A stretch of DNA of 64,000 nt from Myxococcus xanthus (lineage in GTDB: Bacteria > Myxococcota > Myxococcia > Myxococcales > Myxococcaceae), in NCBI RefSeq assembly GCF_900106535.1, contig NZ_FNOH01000002.1, forward strand, positions 124,001-188,000, given 5' to 3'. Numbering within the stretch: the first letter of the stretch is position 1; every line of letters starts with the position of its first letter. The position numbers were made by a program, and so were the translations under genes. Positions 15,279-23,300 of this stretch are shown here, piece after piece. Below the pieces are notes generated by a model that searched no databases, was not told where the DNA came from, and worked only from the letters and a program-made list of their open reading frames with translations.

Positions 15279-15346
15279 ACTTCCTCCGATGTTGTTATCC
15301 CGTTGTTAGACGGCTGATTTCATCACCATCTGACTCGGAAGTATGC

Positions 15347-15790
15347 CCCTTCAAGTACGAGGACCACCCCAACCTCGCGGGCCCGCTGGGGGCGCTGCTG
15401 GCGGACGAGGCGCGAAGCTTCCTCAGCCGAGCACCCGAGCTGGTGGTCGCGTTGCCGCTGCACACGCGGCGCTATCACGCGCGCAAGTACGACCAGGCCC
15501 AGTTGCTGGCGGGCGCGCTGGCGAAGGCCACGGGGCGCAAGGCCCCCGTGGGATTGCTGACGCGGCACCGCGAGACACAGCGGCAGGTGGGGCTGAGCGA
15601 GGCAGAGCGGGCAAACAACGTCGCGGGGGCGTTCGCCGCGTCTTCCCGTGTCTCGGGGCAGCGTGTGCTGCTGGTGGACGATGTGTTCACCACCGGAGCC
15701 ACCGCCAGGGCGGCGGCCTCGGCCCTGCTCGAAGCGGGCTCCGTCCAAGTGGAGATGCTGACGCTGGCGCGGGCCTTCAGCCTGGAGTGA
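15347..15790 (+). pseudogene. comF: comF, 3' part only, interrupted by the prophage
   Basis: The remaining 147 codons carry the phosphoribosyltransferase half of ComF, including the PRPP-binding signature VLLVDDVFTTGATA near the end. Recognisable homology begins at FKYEDHPNLAGPL. The zinc-finger N-terminal half and start codon are missing, and sequence upstream of about 15,347 belongs to the integrase leader. A GTG at 15443 could still produce a 115-residue fragment. ComF proteins take part in natural transformation. The integrase gene stands directly upstream, so phage integration inside comF is the simplest explanation; the missing half should lie at the other phage end. Confidence 0.8.
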
Positions 15791-15808
15791 GTGGACAGCG
15801 CCCGAGGA

Positions 15809-16603
15809 CTACTTCTGGGCGGCCCGGACTCGCTCCAGTTCGGCCTGGAGCTCGGCCACGCGACGCTCCGCGTCTTCCCTGCGCCGGATTTCATCTTCTC
15901 GCAGGTGGGCCGCCTCATCCGCGCGCTGTTCGAGCCAGTTGATGCGCTCTCGCATCCGGACGATGAGCTCATCGGACTCCATCAAGAGCGCGTTGCCAGC
16001 CCAGAACCGCAGCCGCTCTCCCACCAACTCCAGCTCCAAGCCCAGCACCCGCGAGACATAGCGGCCCTGCGTCGGCTCCATCCGCACGTAGACGCCCGCG
16101 CCGGGTGACTCCAGCGTGTAGGCCTCCAGTCGCTCCCGGGACCGGTCGTAGATGAAGTACTCGGGAATTCCGAGCCGGGCATAGCGCCGCACGTTGAACT
16201 CGGCGTCCTTCTTCCGGTCGCCCCCGACGTGGACCTCCATCACCCAGTCCAACCCACGGCCCTCATGGCTGACGAGCCACTTCTCCCGCGGGTGGGCGCC
16301 CACATCGAAGACGACCAGCAGGTCTGGCGCGAAGCGCCGCTCGTCCGGGTAGTACACCGGCAGCTCCGAGCCGACGTAGGCCGTGCGCCGCTGATGACCG
16401 AAATAGCCCCGAAGAACATCCAACGCCCGGAACTTCGCCCACTGGTGCCGGTCCCCTTCGGGCGGCGCCATCTCCGCATACGTCACTTCCGCTGGCAGCG
16501 ACTCCACCACCCGCGCCCGCTCCTCCGGATTCATCCTGTCCCACGCATCCTGCGAGGGCGCCCGGGGGATGGCAGCCCCTCCTTCATCAGTAGGCCGTCC
16601 CAT
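15809..16603 (-). CDS. Uma2-family (DUF820) putative PD-(D/E)XK endonuclease
   Basis: The 264-residue protein has the Uma2 pattern: an early helix, VGSELPVYYPDERRFAPDLLVVFD (the D of PDL) and, after a loop, DWVMEVHVGGDRKKD with E-x-H before a Lys, then YARLGIPEYFIYD. These are the expected acidic and Lys positions of the restriction-like fold. The C-terminal 60 residues form a charged coiled coil. I prefer the ATG at 16603 (MGRPTDEG) over 16627. Family members are abundant in cyanobacteria and myxobacteria, often as orphan genes. It converges on the comF fragment with an 18-bp gap. Confidence 0.8.
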   Translation of the reverse strand: MGRPTDEGGAAIPRAPSQDAWDRMNPEERARVVESLPAEVTYAEMAPPEGDRHQWAKFRALDVLRGYFGHQRRTAYVGSELPVYYPDERRFAPDLLVVFDVGAHPREKWLVSHEGRGLDWVMEVHVGGDRKKDAEFNVRRYARLGIPEYFIYDRSRERLEAYTLESPGAGVYVRMEPTQGRYVSRVLGLELELVGERLRFWAGNALLMESDELIVRMRERINWLEQRADEAAHLREDEIRRREDAERRVAELQAELERVRAAQK

Positions 16604-16872
16604 GATGCCTTCATCGTGTGGCGGCACTCCGTCGCGGTCAATCCGCCCCCATGTCCTGGCGTCAGCAAATGGCGAACCAACGAACGCCTCCGACGCGCGC
16701 GGTCCGAATCACCGCACGGCCTCGTTCGCGTTCCGGAACACGGCATCCCATGACGCGGACGCTCAACGCACACGGTCCCACTCTCCGCCTCTCCGGAAAG
16801 AGCCGCGTTCATCAGCGAGTGGCCACACTCAGGGGCTTCGGCCCGAGGGCCGACTGGAGTTAGCGTCAGCCC

Positions 16873-19578
16873 ATGCGCTCGCTCCTCCCACTTGCACTCG
16901 CGGTCGCCGTCCTCCGCTGCGCCCATGCGCCCGAGGCGCCCCCCGCCGCTCCCGTGGCCACTGCCCCTGAATGGCCCGAACCCCAGCCCCCCGCGCTGCG
17001 GCTGCCCGACTCGGTCCGCCCCACGCGTTACGCGCTCGACCTGAAGCTGCTGCCCGCCGAGCCCACCTTCTCCGGCAGCGTCAGCATCGACGTGGATGTG
17101 AGCGAGCCGGTGCGCCAGGTCTGGCTGCACGGGCAGGACATGGAAGTCTCGCAGGCCCGCATCGAAGCGGGAGGCCGCACCCTGGAGGCCCGTCCTGTCA
17201 CCGCCAGCGAAGGGCGGCTCGGGCTGCTGCTCCCCGAAACGCTCGCGCCGGGCAAGGCCCGCATCCACATCGCCTTCACCGGCAAGGTCGACCGCGAGCG
17301 CAGCCAGGGCCTCTACGCCGTGGAGGAAGGCGGCGAGCCCTACCTCTACACCTTCTTCGAGCCCGTCGACGCGCGCCGCGCCTTCCCCTGCTTCGACGAG
17401 CCGGGCTTCAAGGTGCCCTGGACGCTGCGCATCACCGCCAAGGAGGACCACGTCGCGCTCGCCAACCACCCCATCGTCTCGCGCGAGAAGCTGCCGGACG
17501 GGCTGGCGCGCGTCACGTTCGCCGAGAGCAAGCCGATGCCCAGCTACCTCGTGGCGTTCGTGGTGGGCCCCTTCGACGTGGTGGACGCGGGCACCGCGGG
17601 CCGCAACGCCGCGCCGCTGCGCTTCATCGTGCCGCGCGGCCGGGGCGCGGAGACGGCCTACGCGGCCAGCGTCACGCCGCGCATCGTCACGCTGATTGAA
17701 GACTACTTCGACATGCCGTACCCGTACGAGAAGCTCGATGTCGCGGTGGTGCCGCGCTACTGGGGCACCATGGAGCACCCGGGCCTCGTCGCGCTCGGGC
17801 AGCCGCTGACGCTCATCCGTCCCGGCGAGGAGACGCTCGCGCGCCGCAAGTGGTACGTGAACATCGCCAACCACGAACTGGGGCACTACTGGTTCGGCAA
17901 CATCGTCACCTGCCAGTGGTGGGACGACATCTGGCTCAACGAGTCGCTCACCTCGTGGCTGGACCGCAAGACGGTGGACCCCTTCGACACGAGCTGGGGC
18001 TTCGGACTGGAGCAGAGCACCCAGTCCACGCTCTTCGCGTTGGACACGGACGCGCTCGCCGCCACCCCGCCGGTGCGCAAGCCCGCCAACACGCATGACG
18101 AGGTGCTCGGCTCGTTCGACAACGGCACCACGTACGCCAAGGGCTCGGCCATCATCGACATGTTCGAGGCATGGCTCGGTGAGGAGCGCATGCGCGACCT
18201 GCTGCGCGGCCACATCAAGAAGCATGAATGGGGCGTGGCCACGTCGGAGGACTTCGCCGCCACGCTGTCGGCCGCCGCAGGGCCGGACGTCGCGCGTGCC
18301 TTCCGCAGCTTCATCGACCAGCCAGGCGCGCCGCGCATCGCCGCCGAACTGCAATGCCAGCCGGGAGCCCCCGCGAAGCTGACGTTCACGCAGGAGCGCT
18401 ACGTCCCCGCGGGCTCCACCGCCAGCAAGGACCAGACGTGGTCCGTGCCGGTGTGTGTGCGCGCGGGTTCCGGCAAGACGTCCGAGCGCACGTGCACCAT
18501 GCTCACCGGGGCCACGGGCGAGTTGGCGTTGCCCGGCAAGAGCTGCCCTTCCTGGTTCGTGCTCAACGCGGGCGGCACCGGCTACTACCGCTCCGGCTAC
18601 ACGCGCGAGCAGCTCACCCGCGTGCTGGCCGCGCCCACGGAAGCGTTGACGGTGCGCGAGCGGCTGACCCTGTTGGCCGACATGGAGGCCGGGGTGCGCC
18701 GGGGAGACCTGCCCCTGGGCGACGTCCTGCGCTACGTGCCCACCACGGCCAAGGCGGACCACCGCCTCATCATGCAGCGCGGCGCCCGGCTGCTGACCTT
18801 CGTGCACGTGGACCGACTGTCCAACGACGAGAGCGCGCGCTACCGGAACTGGGTGGCCGCGATGTACGGCCCTCGGGCCCGCGCGCTGGGCTGGGAGCCC
18901 AAGCCCGGTGACGACGACGCGGTGAAGTCGCTGCGACCCAACCTCCTGGGGCTGGCGGCGCTGCGCGGCGAGGACCCGGCCCTGGTCCGGGACGCGAACC
19001 GGCTGGTGAAGGCGTGGCTGGCGGACCGGAAGTCCGTCCACCCGGAGGCCGTTCCCCTCGCGCTGATGGTGGCGGCTCGAAACGGAGACAAGGCCTTCTT
19101 CGACACGCTGGTCGCGCGCGCCCGCGCCACGGAGGACCGGACCGAACGCAGCCGCGTCTTCACCACCCTGGGCTCCTTCCGAGACCCGGCGCTCATGCGC
19201 GAGGCGCTCGCGCTGGTGGCCGGCAGCGAGTTCGACGTGCGCGACACCCAGTCCATCCTCACGGGGGCCTTCTCGATGCCGCAGACGCGGGCGCTCGCCT
19301 GGGCGTTCTACCAGGAGCACTTCGACGCGCTCGCCAGCCGGATGCGCTCGGACGAAGTCGCCGGGCTCATCGGACTGGTGGGCATGCTGTGCGACGAGAA
19401 GACCGCCGCCGAAGCAGAAGCATTCCTCACCCCCCGAGCGGCGAAGCTGGAGAACGCGTCTCTCACCCTCACCCGCACCATGGAGTCCATCCGCCTCTGC
19501 GCCGCGTCCAGCACGCTGAACGCGCAGAGCGTCAGGGACTTCCTGAAGGGCCAGCCGATCCCCGCGAAGTCCCGCTGA
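16873..19578 (+). CDS. M1-family zinc aminopeptidase, secreted
   Basis: The 901-residue protein begins with a hydrophobic signal segment ending near Cys17 (VAVLRCAH), so it may be exported and possibly lipidated, though Arg before the Cys is not a good lipobox. The M1 zinc site is complete: H334-E335-x-x-H338, then Glu357 after 18 residues (WLNES). The exopeptidase motif appears as GTMEHPG rather than GAMEN. The C-terminal half is the ERAP1-like helical domain. It removes N-terminal residues from peptides and probably serves nutrition on prey protein. A strong hairpin follows the gene. Confidence 0.9.
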   Translation: MRSLLPLALAVAVLRCAHAPEAPPAAPVATAPEWPEPQPPALRLPDSVRPTRYALDLKLLPAEPTFSGSVSIDVDVSEPVRQVWLHGQDMEVSQARIEAGGRTLEARPVTASEGRLGLLLPETLAPGKARIHIAFTGKVDRERSQGLYAVEEGGEPYLYTFFEPVDARRAFPCFDEPGFKVPWTLRITAKEDHVALANHPIVSREKLPDGLARVTFAESKPMPSYLVAFVVGPFDVVDAGTAGRNAAPLRFIVPRGRGAETAYAASVTPRIVTLIEDYFDMPYPYEKLDVAVVPRYWGTMEHPGLVALGQPLTLIRPGEETLARRKWYVNIANHELGHYWFGNIVTCQWWDDIWLNESLTSWLDRKTVDPFDTSWGFGLEQSTQSTLFALDTDALAATPPVRKPANTHDEVLGSFDNGTTYAKGSAIIDMFEAWLGEERMRDLLRGHIKKHEWGVATSEDFAATLSAAAGPDVARAFRSFIDQPGAPRIAAELQCQPGAPAKLTFTQERYVPAGSTASKDQTWSVPVCVRAGSGKTSERTCTMLTGATGELALPGKSCPSWFVLNAGGTGYYRSGYTREQLTRVLAAPTEALTVRERLTLLADMEAGVRRGDLPLGDVLRYVPTTAKADHRLIMQRGARLLTFVHVDRLSNDESARYRNWVAAMYGPRARALGWEPKPGDDDAVKSLRPNLLGLAALRGEDPALVRDANRLVKAWLADRKSVHPEAVPLALMVAARNGDKAFFDTLVARARATEDRTERSRVFTTLGSFRDPALMREALALVAGSEFDVRDTQSILTGAFSMPQTRALAWAFYQEHFDALASRMRSDEVAGLIGLVGMLCDEKTAAEAEAFLTPRAAKLENASLTLTRTMESIRLCAASSTLNAQSVRDFLKGQPIPAKSR

Positions 19579-19596
19579 GCGCGCGACACGCCTCCC

Positions 19597-19642
19597 GTGC
19601 GCGTCATCGCGAAACGCATCTGCGTTCCGTGATGACGCGCAC
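19597..19642 (+). terminator. Long near-perfect hairpin after the aminopeptidase gene
   Basis: GTGCGCGTCATC (19597-19608) pairs perfectly with GATGACGCGCAC (19631-19642). An inner AACGCA/TGCGTT pair continues the stem, giving about 20 bp with one or two mismatches. No T-run follows, as is common in GC-rich genomes. It separates the aminopeptidase from the LysM gene. Confidence 0.55.
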
Positions 19643-19725
19643 GGCCGCCGCGGTGATTGCCCCCCGTGGCATGGGGCCACGCCAGCCACGTCCGGCACAC
19701 GGGCTGCACTCAGTCCGCCGGACCC

Positions 19726-20343
19726 ATGCCTCGAACGTACACAGCACAAGCGGGCGACTGCGTCTCCAGCATTTCCCACGCGCACAACCTGAGTCCTCAG
19801 CGCGTCTGGGAAGCGCCCGAGAACGAGTCACTGCGAAGGGAGCGGACGAGCCCCCATGTGCTCAAGCCCGGCGACACGGTGACGCTCCCGGACAAGGAAA
19901 TCCGGCAGGTCCCCTGCGCGACGGGAAGGACGCACACGTTCAGGCTCAAGGGCATCCCGGAACGCTTCCGCCTGCGACTGCATGAGGACGGTGCGCCTCG
20001 GACGAAGGTGCCCTACCGGCTCGTCATCGGGGACGTCACCCACGAAGGAGAGACGAACGAGCAGGGCCTCATCGAGTGCGGGATTCCTCCCGGTGCCCGC
20101 GAGGCGACGCTGGAGGTCGGCGGCGAGGAGTACACGCTGTCCCTGGGAACGCTCCAACCCGTGTCCACGGAGGAGGGGCTGCGAGCGCGCCTGGTGAACC
20201 TGGGTTTCCTCGCGGACGAGGCCAGCGAAGAGGACGCGCTCTCCGAGGCGGTCGCGAGGTTCCAGGCCGAGTACGGGCTGATGCCCAACGGTACGGTGGA
20301 TGAGCGGACCCGCCACAAGCTGCGGGAGGCTCACGGTGCCTGA
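19726..20343 (+). CDS. LysM and peptidoglycan-binding domain protein
   Basis: It is a 205-residue protein with no signal peptide. Residues 1-60 form a LysM-like module (YTAQAGDCVSSISHAHNLSP, and LKPGDTVTLP). A middle beta-rich domain of about 90 residues follows (TFRLKGIPERFRLRL, VPYRLVIGDVTHEGETNEQGLIECGIPPGA). The C-terminus is a PG_binding_1 helix bundle (RLVNLGFL, AVARFQAEYGLMPNGTVDERTRHKL). The start at 19726 begins exactly at the LysM. This architecture is common beside type VI secretion spike and effector genes, but no VgrG or PAAR gene is in the window. It overlaps the next gene by 8 bp and is probably co-translated with it. Confidence 0.75.
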   Translation: MPRTYTAQAGDCVSSISHAHNLSPQRVWEAPENESLRRERTSPHVLKPGDTVTLPDKEIRQVPCATGRTHTFRLKGIPERFRLRLHEDGAPRTKVPYRLVIGDVTHEGETNEQGLIECGIPPGAREATLEVGGEEYTLSLGTLQPVSTEEGLRARLVNLGFLADEASEEDALSEAVARFQAEYGLMPNGTVDERTRHKLREAHGA

Positions 20344-23300
20344 GACCACGCCCCCTGCTCCAGTGTCCAAGCGCCGCCGTCTGGGCCGCGTCGCGCGCGG
20401 CGGTGAAATCAACACGCTCAACATCCGGTTTCCCGGCCGCTACTACGCGTTCGTCACGGAGCGGGAAGGCGCGGACGACGACCCGCTCTACCTGCGGCTG
20501 GAGTGCGTCGAACGCGACTGGATGGACCGTGTCTGGAACGAACTGGAGAAGCAGTTCGACCCGGGCGACTTCCTCCGCTTCTTCAATGCCGTCATCAACG
20601 GCCGGCGCTTCGAGGACTTCTACGATGCGCTGACGCTGGAGCAACTCAACCTCTTCTACGTCGTCTATTACTGGTTCCTGCGGCGAGTCATCGACGACGG
20701 CAATGATTCCGCCCCGGTGTCCGTTTTCGAGTTCGAGCTCGCGCCCGGGGACCCGCTGCGTGATGACCTCTACGAGACGGACTGGTTCCACCTGGAGCTG
20801 CAGGCGGCGCCGGGCAGCACCCGCCCGGACGGGCTCTTCGTGCGGGCGGGCAACGTGCGTCGCGCGGGAGTGCACACGGTGCGAGGCTTCACCCCGGACA
20901 CGGACTCGCCGCCCGCGGAGCGCTGGCTGCGGAGCTTCCTGCGGGTGGAGGATCGCTCGGATGGAGGGCTGACGCAGGGCGCCCTCAAGGCGCTCCACTT
21001 CCCGCTGCCCGCGCCGCCACCACCGCCGCCTCCGTCTCGTCCAGGAGGCCCTGGCGGCTCCGGAGGCTCTGGCCCGATTCCAGAGCCGCCCGTGAAGAAC
21101 CCCTTCGCCATTCCTTCCGCGCCCCTCCCCATCCCGGTGTCGGCCCGGGTCGCCACCCCGGCGCTGGCCCGGTGGATGCGCGCCGCGGCCCGCCAGCTCA
21201 CTCAACAGGTGCGCGCCTTCACCGCGGAGGTCGCGGACTTCTTCGATGACTGGATGCCGCCTCCCGGAGGGCCCGTGCTCGCATTCGCCGGAGCAGCCGG
21301 CCCTGCGTTGACTTCACGAGTGGTGCCCAGGGAACGGTCGCGGCCAGGCGCCCCACCGCCTACGGCCCACGCCTACGTAGGTGATGGCGCGCCCAATCCG
21401 ATGGATGCGTCCGACCCGAACCGCTTGTTCGCCCCCTTCGTGGGGCTCTTCAACGTGGGCCAGGGCGCGTGCTCGGTGCTGTACGACAACCAGGGGCGCG
21501 CCATCGTCTATTACGACTTCGGCAGCCCGGCGAACGGCCAGCAGGGGACCTTCCCCATCATTCCACTGGGGCACTGTGTGGGCCCCTGCATGTGCAACGG
21601 CCCGCTCATCATCCTGTCCCACTGGGACATGGACCACTGTGATTTGGGGCGCTACTACCCGGAGTCCTTCCGCTGCCGGTGGCTCGCGCCGCAGCAGCAC
21701 ATGGGCACCGTCGTGTGCCGCGACACGGTCGCGCGCGTCGTCCACGACGGTGGCGAGTTCTACATCTGGGCGGCGTCGGGGCGGCCTGGAACCGCCGCGA
21801 GTCCGCGCGGCACGCCGAGCTCCTGGAACCGCCCAGGTGGCAGTCACATGCGGTTTCCCTGGGGCTTCGTCGAACGCAACTACCGTGAAGGCGCGCAGAA
21901 CCCGCTCGCCAGTGGCTCGGACCCGCGCAACAACTCCGGGCTGGCGCTGTATGTCTGCGTGCGCGACGCGGCCGGTGCGGCTGCTGTCGCCGCCGGCCCC
22001 GTGGCCACCGACGCCAACAACCTGGGGGGCAATGGGCGAGGTCTGGTCACCATCGGCGGAGGCGCCCCTCCGGGCTGGGTGGCGGCAGCGTTCGCGGGGC
22101 CCAACCTTCCTGGCATTGGAGGCGGCCTGGCCGCATTTCTCGCGGCGATGGGGCCGGCCGGTGGCAACCCCAATCCCGCGGCGATCCTCGCCCGGCGACA
22201 GTCGGCCGCGGCCACCGCGGCGGTGGGAGCTGGTGGTCCAGGCGCCGGTCTCACCGCGAGACAGCGGCTGGTCATCGCGACGCTGGCCGTGGCGCACCCC
22301 GCGCTCGCTGCCGCCACGGCGGTGGCGCTGGGCCGGGCCGCTGAAGTCGCCGCGGACGCCGTGGTGGTCGCGGGCGGAAACCTGCCCCAGATGGCGGCGG
22401 CGGCGGGCGCGGCCGTCATCGTGGCGAGCGGCGCGCCGGGCACGGCGGTCGCCACCTTCACGGCCATGGGGACAGCGGCGGCGGGCGGCGCGCCGCTGAT
22501 GCCCGGGAGCGCCGGGGCCCTGGCGTTGGCCCATGTGCAAGGAGCCATCGTCGGTGCACCTGCCGCCTCCCCCGTCACGACGGCGGCGAATACGGCGGCC
22601 GGCGTCGTGCCACAGGGCGGCGAGGCGGTGCGGGCCGCGGTGGAGGCCGTGGTACGCACCCACGCCCCCGCGCCGCTCCCCGGCCTGTCGCTGGAAGGCG
22701 CGGTGGCCCGCGCCGCTGGCGTCAGCAACCCGGCCGCGGTCTGCAAGGCCCTCGCGCCCCCGCTGCCACCGACACTCCAGGGAGAGGCGCCCTTCCACGC
22801 CAACGAGCGGTTCGTGCTCCTCACGGGCGACGTCAACTACCAATACATCCCCGCGCAGCGGCGCCCCTTCGCCGCACCCGGCGGCGGAGCTCCCGGAGGC
22901 GCGGTGGCGCTGCCCTACGCCCCCACGGGCCACCCGCCCGTCGTCGTGGGCCTCACCGCGACCCACCACGGCTCCAACAAGGTGGGGGCGAACGACCTGA
23001 ATCCCGACAGGATTCCATGGGCTCCCAACACGCTGCCCACCCGTGCGGCCGCGGTCGCGCACGCGGCGTCAGCGCTTCCCAATCCCAACATCCGCCGGGC
23101 CGCGACGGCCGCGGCGGCCGCGGCGGCGCTCCCACTCCCATTGCCCGCGAACCTGGCGAACCTGGCCGCCGCGGCGGAACGCGCCGCCTATGCGGCCTCC
23201 GCGGGGGCCTTCACCCCGCTCGTGGTGGCCCGTGCGGCGGCCGCGGCGGTGGTCCTGGAGAACGCCGTCCCGAACACGCCACAAGCGCAGTTCGTCCAAC

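Larger units (their letters stand above)
1..15345. mobile_element. Prophage, right-hand part (control, replication, integration modules)
   Basis: The stretch carries a VirE-type primase/helicase, family A DNA polymerase, RuvC-like resolvase, SF2 helicase, DNA methyltransferase, sigma factor, excisionase-like protein and a tyrosine integrase next to a broken comF gene, which is a typical temperate-phage early and integration module. Nine copies of one 32-bp element occur only here. No capsid, tail, terminase or lysis gene is visible, so these must lie left of the window if the phage is intact. The right boundary is set by where ComF homology resumes (about 15,347). The left boundary is not in the window. 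AT-richer cargo genes (6250-6768, 9050-9361, 9564-10313) sit between GC-rich replication genes, as morons do. Confidence 0.85.

Noticed and set aside
16531..19785. Long antisense open frame opposite the aminopeptidase gene (1,084 codons)
   Set aside because: It is low-complexity Arg/Gly/Ala-rich sequence, an antisense shadow of a GC-rich gene, with no recognisable motif. The similar 1,166-codon frame opposite the DUF3857 gene is rejected for the same reason.
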